Of a stretch of DNA of 64,000 nt, positions 34,370 through 43,895 are shown piece by piece. This DNA is from Streptomyces omiyaensis. GTDB taxonomy: Bacteria > Actinomycetota > Actinomycetes > Streptomycetales > Streptomycetaceae. Position 1 is the stretch's first letter. Each line of letters opens with the position of its first letter. The stretch lies in the NCBI RefSeq assembly GCF_014650895.1, contig NZ_BMVV01000019.1, positions 1 through 64,000 of the forward strand. Direction: 5' to 3'. The notes beneath the pieces were generated by a model. The model was not told the DNA's origin, did not search any database, and was given only the letters and a program-made list of their open reading frames with translations. Position numbers and translations under genes: made by a program.

Positions 34370-34455
34370 CCGGATGAGATGTCCCGAACTGGCCATGTCC
34401 ACGCCCATACTCGGCGCGACGATCCGTCTCCCCCACCCTTGAACGGAGCACGACG

Positions 34456-36645
34456 TTGCACCCCACCAGACTCACGGCGGCCGTCGCCGCCCTGGCTCTC
34501 TCGGCGAGTCTCGCGACCGCCCTCGCCGGATCCGCGGCCGCCGCCCCGCAGCCGCAGCCGGTCCCGCCGGGCCACGGGAAGTCGCTGGCCCTGGCCGCCG
34601 CGGACACCGCCGCCGCCAGCGGCCTCGACGAACTGCGGCACGGAGCGGACGAGGACCTCGTCCGCACGTCCGTCACCCCGTGGTCGAACGGCCTCTACTA
34701 CACGGCCTACCAGCGGACGTACAAGGGCCTCCCGGTCCACGGCGGCGGCGACGCCGTCGTCCTCTCCGACTCCTCCGGCAAGGTCCGCGACGTCACCGGC
34801 GCCGCGGCCCCCTCCCTGAGGCTGTCGACGGGCGCGAAGGTGACCGCGGGGGCCGCCCTCGCCACCGCGCGCGGGCAGCTGGCCGCCGTGGAGAGCGCGA
34901 GCACCCCCGAACTGACCGTGCTGCTCAAGGGCGGCAAGCCCGTCCTCGCCTGGCACACCCTGGTCGTCGGCACCACCGCCGGCAAGCTGCCCGGCTCGCT
35001 CGACACCTACGTCGACGCCCGCACCGGCAAGATCGCCCAGGCCACCGACAAGGTCCGGCACGCCGACGGGCGCGGCTACCACAACGGCAACGTCACCATC
35101 GACACCGCCGCGGGCTCCATGACCGACACCAGCCGCGGCGGCTTCAAGTGCGGCGGCCAGAACGGCAGCGCCTACACCGGCTCCTCCCCGTGGGGCAACG
35201 GCGGCGCCAACGACCTCGTCACCGCCTGCGTCGACATCATGTACGCGGCCCAGCGCGAGTCCGACATGCTCAAGGAGTGGTTCGGCTACAACGGCATCAA
35301 CGGCCAGGGCGGCATGGTCCCGGCCCGCGCCGGGCTCTCCCAGGTCAACGCCTACTACGACGGCACGAAGACCACCTACGGGCGCAACCAGAACGGCACC
35401 AACCAGCTCACCGGCATCGACGTCGTGGCCCACGAGTACGGCCACGAGATCTTCGACCGGACCCCGGGCTCGGCCGGCTCGTCCAACGAGAACGGCGGCA
35501 TGAACGAGTCCACCGGAGACATCTTCGGCGCGCTCACCGAGCACTACGCCGACAACCCGAACGACACCCCCGACTACACGGTCGGCGAGAAGCTCAACTT
35601 CACCGGCAACAACCAGCCGATCCGCAACATGTACAACCCCTCGCTCATCAACAACGACCCCAACTGCTACACCCAGCTGACCTCGGGCACCGAGGTGCAC
35701 GCCGCGGCCGGACCGCAGAACCACTGGTTCTACCTGCTCGCCGAGGGCTCCAACCCGGGCGGCGGCAAGCCCAGCAGCCCGATATGTTCCGGCGGCCCCT
35801 CCTCCGTGACCGGCATCGGCATCCAGAAGGCCGGCAAGATCTTCATGGGCGCCCTGCTCCTGAAGACCTCCTCCTGGAACCACCCCGCGGCCCGCCGCGC
35901 CACCCTCACCACCGCCAAGAACACCTACGGCGCCACCGAGTGCAACGCGGTCAAGGCGGCCTGGAACGCGGTCGGCGTCCCCGCACAGTCCGGCGAGACC
36001 GACTGCGGCGGCACCTCCACCCCGGACTTCTCGCTCTCCCTGAACCCGTCCTCGGGCTCGGCCCAGCCGGACTCCTTCGTCACCGCCACGGTCAACACCA
36101 CCACCACCGGCGGCGCCGCGCAGACCGTCCAGCTCACCGCGAGCGGCGCCCCCAGCGGGGTCGACGTCTCCTTCAGCCCGGCCTCGGTGACCTCCGGCAC
36201 CTCCTCGACGATGACCGCCAAGGTCGCCGCGGGCACGCCCCACGGCACCTACCCGATCACCGTCACCGGCACGGGCTCCGCCACCCACACCGTCACCTAC
36301 CAGCTGACGGTCGGCACCTCCACGCCGCCCACCGGCTGCGCGAACGCCGAGCACACCTACCGGGGCACGCTGGCCTCCGGTCAGGCCGCCGCCCAGCCGG
36401 ACGGCTCGTACTACTACTCGGCGAGCGCCGGCACCCACGTCGGCTGCCTCCGGGCCCCGGCCGGCACCGACTTCGACCTCTACCTCCAGAAGTGGAACGG
36501 GGCGGGCTGGGCCGACGTGGCCGTCGGCGGCACCGCCGGTGCCGACGAGGACACCAGCTACTACGGCACCGCGGGCTACTACCGCTACGTCGTGCACGCC
36601 TACAGCGGCTCCGGCGCCTACACGCTGGGCCTGAGCGCCCCGTAG
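34456..36645 (+). CDS. Secreted M4 neutral metalloprotease with FTP pro-domain and PPC domain
   Basis: This 729-residue protein starts at TTG 34456 after GGAG. It has a signal peptide (residues 1-30), an FTP/PepSY-type pro-domain (about 40-200) and a thermolysin-like catalytic domain with VVAHEYGHEIFD (zinc ligands His326, His330; Glu327 base), the third ligand Glu351 in GGMNESTGDIFG and the transition-state His423 near VHAAAGPQNHW. Residues about 515-625 form an Ig-like or PKD-like beta domain (FSLSLNPSSGS), and the end is a pre-peptidase C-terminal domain. It is exported and self-processed, and degrades proteins at neutral pH. A strong terminator follows at 36689. Confidence 0.94.
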   Translation: MHPTRLTAAVAALALSASLATALAGSAAAAPQPQPVPPGHGKSLALAAADTAAASGLDELRHGADEDLVRTSVTPWSNGLYYTAYQRTYKGLPVHGGGDAVVLSDSSGKVRDVTGAAAPSLRLSTGAKVTAGAALATARGQLAAVESASTPELTVLLKGGKPVLAWHTLVVGTTAGKLPGSLDTYVDARTGKIAQATDKVRHADGRGYHNGNVTIDTAAGSMTDTSRGGFKCGGQNGSAYTGSSPWGNGGANDLVTACVDIMYAAQRESDMLKEWFGYNGINGQGGMVPARAGLSQVNAYYDGTKTTYGRNQNGTNQLTGIDVVAHEYGHEIFDRTPGSAGSSNENGGMNESTGDIFGALTEHYADNPNDTPDYTVGEKLNFTGNNQPIRNMYNPSLINNDPNCYTQLTSGTEVHAAAGPQNHWFYLLAEGSNPGGGKPSSPICSGGPSSVTGIGIQKAGKIFMGALLLKTSSWNHPAARRATLTTAKNTYGATECNAVKAAWNAVGVPAQSGETDCGGTSTPDFSLSLNPSSGSAQPDSFVTATVNTTTTGGAAQTVQLTASGAPSGVDVSFSPASVTSGTSSTMTAKVAAGTPHGTYPITVTGTGSATHTVTYQLTVGTSTPPTGCANAEHTYRGTLASGQAAAQPDGSYYYSASAGTHVGCLRAPAGTDFDLYLQKWNGAGWADVAVGGTAGADEDTSYYGTAGYYRYVVHAYSGSGAYTLGLSAP

Positions 36646-36688
36646 CGGGCGACGGGAGCGCGCCCCGCGACGGACGCGACGAGAAGCG

Positions 36689-36722
36689 CCCCGGGGCGGG
36701 GTCCTGACGCCCCGCCCCGGGG
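36689..36722. terminator. Terminator downstream of M4 protease
   Basis: CCCCGGGGCGGGG pairs with CCCCGCCCCGGGG across an 8-nt loop (TCCTGACG). The remaining bases to 36937 are GC-rich without any gene or clear signal. Confidence 0.85.
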
Positions 36723-36937
36723 ACGGGGGCGGCACGGCGGACCGGGGGTTCCGTCGGACGTCCTCACGGGCCGGGCCGCCGGAGTCCCACGGCGGCCCGG
36801 CCCCCTCCGCGTCCGGGCCCGCCCCTCCCCGGGCGGGCCCGGCGTCCCCGGCGGACGGGACCGCCCCCGCGTCCCCGGAGTCCCGCGGGTCCGCGCCTCC
36901 GACGGGACCGGCGGTCCGGCGAGGCGGGTCCGGCGCC

Positions 36938-37654
36938 TCAGCCCACCTCGGCGAGGACGAACCCCGGCTTCTCCGGCCCCGCGTCGGCGAGGCGCGCGCC
37001 GTCCGGGCCCCAGATCCCGGCCCGGCCGCCGCCCTCGCCGACCTCGCTCGGCCCCAGCGCGTTGGCCAGCGCGACGAAGAGGCCGAAGTCCCGGGCCCGG
37101 ACCGGGTAGACGGTCTCGAAGGAGTCGTTGCCGGCCTCCAGCATCGAGCTCGCCAGATAGACCGCGCAGCCGTCGGCGGCGGCCCGCTCGGCGAGCTCGG
37201 GGAAGCGGTTGTCGTAGCAGGTGGCGAGCGCGAACCGGACCCCGTCCAGGTCGAACCGCCCGTCGGCGGTGCCCGCCGTGAAGGTCGACCCCTCGTCCCC
37301 GTGGTAGAGGTGGCGCTTGTCGTAGCGGGCGAGCGTCGTCCCGTCCGGGCCGATCACCAGGGTCGCCAGCCCCGGCAGCGGGCCCCGGCCCCGCACCGGC
37401 CCGTTGACGACCGCCGCCGCGCCGGCGGCCCGGCAGGCGTCGCGGACCGGCTCCAGCCGGGGATCGTCCTCGGCGAGCGTCAGACCGGGGCGCTCCCGGA
37501 TCAGGGCCGTGTCGTAGCCGGTGAGCGACAGCTCGGCGAAGACGACGACCCGGGCCCCGGCGGCCCCGGCCTCCCGGACCAGGCCGGCGATCGTACGGAC
37601 ATTGGCCTCGACGTCCCCGGGGACCGGGGCGAACTGAGCGGCGGCGAGCTTCAT
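36938..37654 (-). CDS. Carbon-nitrogen hydrolase (nitrilase superfamily)
   Basis: This 238-residue nitrilase-fold amidase starts MKLAAAQFAPVPGD. The catalytic triad is visible: Glu in VVFAELSLTGYD, Lys in ARYDKRHLYHGDE and Cys in FALATCYDNRFPELA. It hydrolyses an amide or nitrile of unknown identity. ATG 37654 overlaps the LysR stop (ATGA); ATG 37663 is an alternative. The upstream LysR gene on the same strand probably controls it. Confidence 0.88.
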   Translation of the reverse strand: MKLAAAQFAPVPGDVEANVRTIAGLVREAGAAGARVVVFAELSLTGYDTALIRERPGLTLAEDDPRLEPVRDACRAAGAAAVVNGPVRGRGPLPGLATLVIGPDGTTLARYDKRHLYHGDEGSTFTAGTADGRFDLDGVRFALATCYDNRFPELAERAAADGCAVYLASSMLEAGNDSFETVYPVRARDFGLFVALANALGPSEVGEGGGRAGIWGPDGARLADAGPEKPGFVLAEVG

Positions 37655-38556
37655 GGCCCCCATGCTCGCAGCTCCCGCGCGGTCTCCCGCAGGAGGCCCA
37701 GGAAAGCCGTCGCCGCCGCCGTCGGGGCCCCCGGTGCGGCCGCGCAGATCCGCCGGTGCGGCACGTCCTCGGGGTGGATCGTCACGAGCGCGACGTCCGG
37801 GCGCACCGACGCCGCCGCCAGCGCGGGGACCAGCGTGACGCCGAGTCCGGCCGCGACCGCGCCCAGCTTGGCGATCCAGTCGTGCGCGAGGAGCCCCGTC
37901 CGGGGCCGGAACCCGGCCGCGACCGCGGGCCGGAAGAGGGTGTCCTCCAGCCGTTCGTTCCCGACGATCCACTCCTCGCCGGACAGCTCCGCGAGCCGCA
38001 CGTCCCGCCGCCCCGCGGACGGGTGCCCGCGCTCCAGCGCCACCAGCATCGGCTCGTCCAGGAGGTGATGGAGGGTCACGCCCGGCGGCGGCGGGACGTC
38101 CACCGCCGGGCTGACCACCGCCAGGTCCTCCTCCCCGGCCGCGACCAGCCCCAGGTGCTTCACCGACGGCCCCTCCACCCGGGTCACGGCCACCCCCGGG
38201 TGGCGCCGCCGGAAGGCCGCCTGCGCCCGCGGCACGAGGGCGGCGGTGGCGCTGGAGAAGGCGCCGAGCCGCAGCAGCCCGCCGTCCAGGGTGCGCAGGG
38301 CGGTCAGTTCGGCGCGGGCGGCGGCCAGCCGGTCGCGCACCGCCTCGGCGTGCGGCAGCAGCGCCCGCCCCGCCTCGGTGAGCCGCACCCCGCGCGGCCG
38401 CCGCTCGAACAGCTCGGCGCCCCACTCCTCCTCCAGGGACCGGACCTGACGGGAGACGGCGGACTGGGTGTAGCCGAGGGCGCGGGCGGCGGAGGTGAAG
38501 GACCCGGACCGGGCGACGGCGAGGAAGGCGTCGTACAAGCCATGCGTGACGGGCAT
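37651..38556 (-). CDS. LysR-family transcriptional regulator
   Basis: This 301-residue LysR regulator has the helix-turn-helix LYDAFLAVARSGSFTSAARALGYTQSAVSRQ region (core TSAARALGYTQSAVSRQV), then an effector-binding domain with DLAVVSPAVDV. It is translationally coupled to the nitrilase gene and divergent from a dehydrogenase gene with only 58 bp between, so it may control both. ATG 38556 or 38565 could be used; neither has a strong ribosome site. Confidence 0.88.
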   Translation of the reverse strand: MPVTHGLYDAFLAVARSGSFTSAARALGYTQSAVSRQVRSLEEEWGAELFERRPRGVRLTEAGRALLPHAEAVRDRLAAARAELTALRTLDGGLLRLGAFSSATAALVPRAQAAFRRRHPGVAVTRVEGPSVKHLGLVAAGEEDLAVVSPAVDVPPPPGVTLHHLLDEPMLVALERGHPSAGRRDVRLAELSGEEWIVGNERLEDTLFRPAVAAGFRPRTGLLAHDWIAKLGAVAAGLGVTLVPALAAASVRPDVALVTIHPEDVPHRRICAAAPGAPTAAATAFLGLLRETARELRAWGP

Positions 38557-38614
38557 GCCCGCCATGCTAGACATTCGCTTGTCGCATGAGTGGGCCGGTC
38601 CTAGCGTCGACGGC

Positions 38615-39412
38615 ATGGACACCACCCCGCAGACGATCGCCTTCCTCGGTCTGGGCTCCATGGGCCTGCCCATGGCCCGCCGCCTCCTCGACGCCGGACA
38701 CCCGCTCACCGTCTGGAACCGCACCGCCGCCAAGGCCGCACCGCTCATCGAGGCCGGCGCCGCGCTCGCCGCGAGCCCCGCCGAGGCCGTCCGGGACGCC
38801 GAGGTCGTGATCACCATGCTGGCCGACCCGGCCGCCGTCCGCGCCGTCGCCGCCGAGCTGGTCCCGGTGCTCCGCCCCGGCACCACGTGGATCGACACCT
38901 CGACCATCGGCCCGGACGCCACCCGGGAGCTCGCCGCCCGGCTCCCCGAGGGGGTGACCCTGGTCGACGCGCCCGTCATGGGCAGCGTCGACCGGGCCGC
39001 CTCCGGCGAGCTGCTGGTCCTCGCGGGCGGCGACACCGCCCCCGTCGCGGACGTCCTCGCCCGGCTCGGCTCCGTCACCGCCTGCGGCGGGCCCGGCGAC
39101 GGCGCCGCCCTCAAGCTGGTCCTCATCAACGCGGCCGTCGGGGGAGTGGCGCTGGTCGCCGAGAGCCTGCGGCTGGCCGCGGCGCTGGGGCTTCCCCGCG
39201 AGCTCGCCCTGCGCACCCTGGGCGCGGGACCGATCGGCGGCGCGGTCGGCCGGGCCACCGCCACCGGCTCGCACTTCCCGGTGGCGCTGGCCGCCAAGGA
39301 CGTGGCCCTCGCCTCGGCCGTGACCGAACTGCCGCTCCTGGAGGCCGTGCACCGCCTCCTCGTCGCGGACCCCGCGCTGCTCGCCGAGGACCTGGGGGCG
39401 GTGGCGCGGTAG
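38615..39412 (+). CDS. Beta-hydroxyacid dehydrogenase-type NAD(P)-dependent oxidoreductase
   Basis: This 265-residue protein is of the 3-hydroxyisobutyrate/6-phosphogluconate dehydrogenase superfamily. It has the Rossmann motif IAFLGLGSMGLPMARRL, the substrate motif DAPVMGSVDRAASGEL and the catalytic Lys in GDGAALKLVLIN. It oxidises a small hydroxyacid or, as in related imine-type reductases, reduces a C=O or C=N bond; the substrate is unknown. TAGCGT 7 nt before ATG 38615 and no ribosome site point to a leaderless mRNA. It is divergent from the LysR gene. Confidence 0.85.
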   Translation: MDTTPQTIAFLGLGSMGLPMARRLLDAGHPLTVWNRTAAKAAPLIEAGAALAASPAEAVRDAEVVITMLADPAAVRAVAAELVPVLRPGTTWIDTSTIGPDATRELAARLPEGVTLVDAPVMGSVDRAASGELLVLAGGDTAPVADVLARLGSVTACGGPGDGAALKLVLINAAVGGVALVAESLRLAAALGLPRELALRTLGAGPIGGAVGRATATGSHFPVALAAKDVALASAVTELPLLEAVHRLLVADPALLAEDLGAVAR

Positions 39413-39525
39413 CCCGGGAAGGGCCGCGGACGGACCCGCGGTAGCCCGCGAAGGGCCCGGGGAAAGCCGGGGCTCCGGCGCGCGGCGGGACCCGGACCCG
39501 CCGGCAGCGGCCCCGCGCGCCGTCG

Positions 39526-40098
39526 TCACGCCTCGGCGGGGCCCGCCAGCAGGCGCAGGAAGTCCCGGAAGGCGCCCGGCATGTCGACCGCGGCCGGGTC
39601 CAGGAGCCACTGGTACTGGAGGCCGTCCATCACGGCGGTGAGCAGGGGCGCCGCCCGCTCGGGGGTGAGGCCGCCGGGCAGCCGCTCGCCGTACTCCAGG
39701 CGCAGCACGTCCGCCATGTTGGCGCGGACCTGCGCGTACCGCTCGGTGAAGAACTCCCGGGCCGGATGTCCGTCGGTGACGCTCTCGCCGAGCAGCGCGG
39801 AGAAGGTCTGGACGATCCCGGGCCGCATCGCGTTGTACTCCACCAGCGAGTCCAGCAGGTCGAGCCGCCAGCCCTCGCGGTCCCGGCCGCCGCTGGTGTC
39901 CCAGCGGTCGCGCTCCTCCAGGACGGCGACGAGCAGCGCCTCCTTGGTGGGGAAGTAGTGCAGCAGGCCCTGCTGGGTCAGGCCGACGCGCTCGGCGACG
40001 GAGCCGAGGGTGGCGCCCCGGTAGCCGCGCTCGGCGATCACCTCCAGGGCGGCGCGCAGGATCTCCGCGCGGCGCTCCTCGCTCCTGGTCCGTGCCAT
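39526..40098 (-). CDS. TetR-family repressor
   Basis: This 190-residue TetR protein has the DNA-binding domain RRAEILRAALEVIAERGYRGATL and QQGLLHYFPTKEALLVAVLEERD. The C-terminal ligand domain is in the PfamTetR_C_6-like style, ending LQYQWLLDP. AAAGGGGG precedes ATG 40098. It is divergent from the GH3 glucosidase gene, with a clear 20-bp dyad between, so it most likely represses that gene until a sugar or aglycone binds. Confidence 0.9.
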   Translation of the reverse strand: MARTRSEERRAEILRAALEVIAERGYRGATLGSVAERVGLTQQGLLHYFPTKEALLVAVLEERDRWDTSGGRDREGWRLDLLDSLVEYNAMRPGIVQTFSALLGESVTDGHPAREFFTERYAQVRANMADVLRLEYGERLPGGLTPERAAPLLTAVMDGLQYQWLLDPAAVDMPGAFRDFLRLLAGPAEA

Positions 40099-40172
40099 CG
40101 CCGGCCCCCTTTCCGCTGGTCCCGTGGGACAGGACCGTACGCCATGACGGATATAACGAAAAGATTACATCA

Positions 40173-40192
40173 CCTACCGATCTACAGGTAGG
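40173..40192. promoter_or_regulatory. Candidate TetR operator
   Basis: CCTACC and GGTAGG face each other across GATCTACA, between the divergent TetR and GH3 genes, downstream of an AT-rich TATAAC box at 40152-40157. Confidence 0.68.
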
Positions 40193-40238
40193 CGGGTTCA
40201 TGATGGCCGGACCAGCACTTCAACGCGGAGGTACGGAC

Positions 40239-42668
40239 GTGAACGAGGACGCCGTGCGCGAGGCAGCCGTCGAGGCCGCCCTCGCCCAGCTCGACCTGGA
40301 CGCCAAGACCCGGCTGCTCGGCGGCCAGGACATGTGGTCCCTGCCCGCCCTGCCGGAGATCGGCCTCGCCTCGCTCGTGATGTCCGACGGCCCCATCGGC
40401 GTCCGCGGCGTCCGCTGGACCGCCGACGACCCGTCCGTCGCCCTGCCCTCCCCGACCGCCCTCGCCGCCGCCTGGGACCCCGCCCTCGCCCGCCGGGCCG
40501 GCCGGCTGCTCGCCCAGGAGGCCCGCCGCAAGGGCGTCCACGTCCTCCTCGCGCCCACGGTCAACCTGCACCGCACCCCGCTCGGCGGCCGCCACTTCGA
40601 GGCGTACAGCGAGGACCCGCACCTCACCGGCGCCGTCGGCACCGGCTACGTCCGGGGCGTCCAGGACGGCGGCGTCGGCACCACCGTCAAGCACTTCGTC
40701 GCCAACGACGCCGAGACCGACCGCTTCACCGTCGACAACCGGATCGCCCCGCGCCCGCTCCGCGAGCTCTACCTCGCCCCCTTCGAGGCGATCGTCGCCC
40801 ACGCCCGCCCCTGGGGCGTCATGACCGCCTACAACCGGGTCAACGGCGTGACGATGACCGAGCACCGCCACCTCGTCGAGGACGTCCTGCGCGGCGAGTG
40901 GGGCTTCGACGGCGCCAACGTCTCCGACTGGATGGCCGCCCGCTCCACCACCGGCGACATCACCGGCGGCCTCGACGTGGCCATGCCCGGCCCCGGCACC
41001 GTCTACGGCGAGCACCTCGCCGCCGCCGTCCGCGCCGGCGAGGTCGAGGAATCCGCCGTCGACGCCGCCGTGCGGAACGTGCTGCGGCTCGCCGCCCGCG
41101 TCGGCGCCCTCGCGGGTGCCCCCGCCGCCGTCACCGAGCACCCCGAGGCCATCGACGGCGACGCCCTCGCCCGCGAGATCGCCCGCCGCGGCTTCGTCCT
41201 CGTCCGCAACGAGCGCCGGGCGCTCCCCCTCGCGGCCGGGACCACCGTCGCCCTCTCCGGCGCCGCCGCCCGCGACGCCCGGGTCCTCGGCGGCGGCTCC
41301 GCCCAGGTCTTCCCCGAGCACGTCGTCTCCCCGCTCGACGGCCTCGCCGCCGCCCTCCCCGACGGCGCCCTCACCTACACGATCGGCGCCGACCCCAGCG
41401 AGGAGCTCGCCCCCGCCGACCAGGGCTTCACCCTCCGCGCGGTCTGCCGCGACGCCGCGGGGAACGTCCTCGGCGAGGGCACCCTGCCCAACGGCCAGGT
41501 CCAGTGGATCGGCGACGACCTCCCGGCCGGCGTCACCCACGAGGCCCTCGCCTCCGTCGAGGTCACCGGCGTCTTCACCCCCCGCGAGTCCGGCGCGCAC
41601 GCCTTCGGCACCCGCGGCCTCGGCGCCTTCGCCCTCACCGTCGACGGGCGCGAACTCTTCGACGGCGTGCAGGCCATGGGTCCCGAGACCGACCCCTTCG
41701 AGGCCTTCTTCGGCTCCCCGGTCGAGCGCGGCACGGTCGGGCTCACCGCCGGCGAGACCGTCGAGGTCTCCCTCCGGCACACCCTCTCCAAGGAGTTCGC
41801 CGCCCCGCTCCCGGCGGTCATGTTCTCCTTCGTCCACCTCGGTCCCCGCCGCGACCCCGACGAACTGATCGCCGAAGCCGTCGAGGCGGCCCGTGCCGCC
41901 GACACCGCCGTCGTGGTCGTGGCCACCACCGAGCGCGTGGAGTCCGAGGGCTTCGACCGCAAGGACCTCGCGCTCCCCGGCCGCCAGGACGACCTCGTCC
42001 GCGCCGTCGCCGCCGCCAACCCGAACACGGTCGTCGTGGTCAACGCCGGCTCCCCGGTCGAACTGCCGTGGCGCGACGAGGTCGCCGCGATCCTCCTCGG
42101 CTGGTTCCCCGGCCAGGAGGGCGGCGCTGCCCTCGCCGACGTCCTCACCGGCGCCGAGGAGCCCGGCGGCCGCCTCCCCACCACCTGGCCCGTCGCCCTC
42201 GCCGACGCCCCCGTCACCGAGGTCACCCCCACCGGCGGCGAGCTCCACTACGCCGAGGGCCTGTTCATCGGCTACCGCGCCTGGGACCGGGCCGGCGCCG
42301 TCCCCGCGTACCCCTTCGGCCACGGCCTCGGCTACACCACCTGGTCGTACGACGCCCTGGAGGCCACCCCCGGGACGGTCACCGTCCGCCTCACCAACAC
42401 CGGCGACCGACCCGGCCGCGAGACCGTCCAGCTCTACCTCGCGCCGCTCGCGGACACCGTGGAGCGCCCCGCCCGCTGGCTCGCCGCCTTCGCCGGCGTC
42501 GAGGCCGCGCCCGGCGAGACCGTCGAGGCCGTGATCGAACTCCCGCGCCGCGCCTTCGAGATCTGGGACGAGGAGAAGAACGCCTGGACCCTCGTCCCCG
42601 GCCGCTACGAGCTCCACGCCGCCCACTCGCTGGCCGACGCCCGCCTCACCACCACCGTGGAGGCGTAG
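40239..42668 (+). CDS. GH3 beta-glucosidase with PA14 domain
   Basis: This 809-residue glycoside hydrolase family 3 enzyme is predicted to be cytoplasmic, as no signal peptide is seen. The (alpha/beta)8 domain shows RKGVHVLLAPTVNLHRTPLGGR and GTTVKHFVANDAETDR; the nucleophile Asp is in DGANVSDWMAA. The second domain (PLAAGTTVALSGAAARD) is followed by a PA14 insertion (VTGVFTPRESGAHAFGT to about 575), and an FnIII-like C-terminal domain (HGLGYTTWSYD to the end). It releases glucose or related sugars from beta-linked oligosaccharides. GTG 40239 is supported by GGAGG 7 nt upstream; ATG codons at 40200 lie just behind the operator and lack a ribosome site. Confidence 0.92.
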   Translation: MNEDAVREAAVEAALAQLDLDAKTRLLGGQDMWSLPALPEIGLASLVMSDGPIGVRGVRWTADDPSVALPSPTALAAAWDPALARRAGRLLAQEARRKGVHVLLAPTVNLHRTPLGGRHFEAYSEDPHLTGAVGTGYVRGVQDGGVGTTVKHFVANDAETDRFTVDNRIAPRPLRELYLAPFEAIVAHARPWGVMTAYNRVNGVTMTEHRHLVEDVLRGEWGFDGANVSDWMAARSTTGDITGGLDVAMPGPGTVYGEHLAAAVRAGEVEESAVDAAVRNVLRLAARVGALAGAPAAVTEHPEAIDGDALAREIARRGFVLVRNERRALPLAAGTTVALSGAAARDARVLGGGSAQVFPEHVVSPLDGLAAALPDGALTYTIGADPSEELAPADQGFTLRAVCRDAAGNVLGEGTLPNGQVQWIGDDLPAGVTHEALASVEVTGVFTPRESGAHAFGTRGLGAFALTVDGRELFDGVQAMGPETDPFEAFFGSPVERGTVGLTAGETVEVSLRHTLSKEFAAPLPAVMFSFVHLGPRRDPDELIAEAVEAARAADTAVVVVATTERVESEGFDRKDLALPGRQDDLVRAVAAANPNTVVVVNAGSPVELPWRDEVAAILLGWFPGQEGGAALADVLTGAEEPGGRLPTTWPVALADAPVTEVTPTGGELHYAEGLFIGYRAWDRAGAVPAYPFGHGLGYTTWSYDALEATPGTVTVRLTNTGDRPGRETVQLYLAPLADTVERPARWLAAFAGVEAAPGETVEAVIELPRRAFEIWDEEKNAWTLVPGRYELHAAHSLADARLTTTVEA

Positions 42669-42683
42669 CGCCACCCCCGAACC

Positions 42684-42716
42684 GCCCCGGGGCGGACCTG
42701 ACGCCCGCCCCGGGGC
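42684..42716. terminator. Bidirectional terminator after GH3 gene
   Basis: GCCCCGGGGCGG pairs with CCGCCCCGGGGC across 9 nt (ACCTGACGC). It overlaps the stop codon of the convergent GDSL gene and resembles the terminator at 36689. Confidence 0.82.
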
Positions 42717-43630
42717 TACTTCTCCGTGATCCTCCGGTACGCCAGCTCCGCCAGCCGCGCCTGCCCGTCGCGGCTCGGATGGAACCAGTCCCAGGTGCTC
42801 AGCAGCGTGCCGTCGAAGCGGAAGCCGAAGACCGCGCCGCCGTCGTACCGGCAGAGCTCGTCCGCCGCGCAGACCTCGGCCAGCACCTCGTTGTACGCCA
42901 CCACCCGCTGGCGCACCGCCGCGCGCCGCTCCTCGGCCGCCGGCCCCAGGTCCCGCGGGTCCGCCAGCATCGATCCGCAGACGCCCAGTTCCCACACCCG
43001 CAGCGCCAGGGGGCTGGTCCGGCCGGTGTCCCACAGGCGCAGCAGGTCCGGCACGCTCGCCACGTACACCCGCGCCTCGGGCGCGTCCTTCCGCAGCCGG
43101 GCCAGCGCCGTCGTGAAGAAGTGCCGGAAGTCCTCCACCGGCGTCATCCGCGCCGCGGTCGGCCGGCAGGCGTCGTTGGCGCCGATCATCACCGTGACCA
43201 GTCCGGGCCGTTCGGCCGCCGCCCGGGCCATCTGCTCCGGCAGCGTCGCCACCCGGGCCCCGCTCCGGGCCAGGTTCCAGCTGTTCCCGGCCACCCGGCC
43301 GGCGCCCAGCAGCCTCAGCGCCAGACTGTTCACCGCCGGGTCCGTGCCGGTCGCCCAGGACGCCTCCGGGCAGTCCGCGAGGAGCGAGCAGGCGTCGAAG
43401 GCGCGGGTGATGGAGTCGCCGACGGCGGCGACGGACGAGGGGGCGACGTCCCACGGGGAGGCGGGAGCGGGCGTCGGCCGAGGCGGGGACGCCGGTGCCG
43501 GTGCCTGGGCGGGTGTCCGCCGCGGCGCCGGCGCGGCCGCCGGATCGCCGCCCGCGCACCCCGCGAGCGCGGCCACCGCGAGCACGGCCCCCACGACGGC
43601 GGTACGGAATCGTCGACGGCCGTACGGCAC
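42716..43630 (-). CDS. SGNH/GDSL hydrolase lipoprotein
   Basis: This 304-residue protein has a lipobox VAALAGC after a short basic start, so it is predicted to be lipid-anchored outside the membrane. A Pro/Ala linker leads to the SGNH domain: AAVGDSITRAF (Ser, block I), SGARV (Gly, block II), VMIGANDAC (Asn, block III) and DWFHPSRDG (Asp and His, block V). It is an esterase or lipase with unknown substrate. GTG 43630 is preceded by GAGGAGG; longer starts are not supported. Confidence 0.9.
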   Translation of the reverse strand: MPYGRRRFRTAVVGAVLAVAALAGCAGGDPAAAPAPRRTPAQAPAPASPPRPTPAPASPWDVAPSSVAAVGDSITRAFDACSLLADCPEASWATGTDPAVNSLALRLLGAGRVAGNSWNLARSGARVATLPEQMARAAAERPGLVTVMIGANDACRPTAARMTPVEDFRHFFTTALARLRKDAPEARVYVASVPDLLRLWDTGRTSPLALRVWELGVCGSMLADPRDLGPAAEERRAAVRQRVVAYNEVLAEVCAADELCRYDGGAVFGFRFDGTLLSTWDWFHPSRDGQARLAELAYRRITEK

Positions 43631-43895
43631 CGGCCCCTCCTCACGCGCTGCTGGCCTCCTGGCGGGTGAAAGCTTCGTGTCCACCCGCCCCCTGACCGAC
43701 CGTACGTCACCCCGATGACGGTGCGGCACGGTAGCTTTTCCCCGTCGAACCGGCGGCGCGCCCACGCCGGCCGGCTCCGGTAAATTACATCACGTCACAT
43801 GCTGTCCCTTTTCATGAGTTTTGCGGAGTTCTTCGCCTGATGCCGATGCCCGAGGCCGCTGGGAAGGCGCACCTCGTCCCACACTGGAGGTCCCG

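Noticed and set aside
39413..39525. Direct repeats GTAGCCCG(G/C)GAAGGGCC as a regulatory element
   Set aside because: Only two imperfect copies, downstream of one stop codon and next to another; too weak to assign a function.
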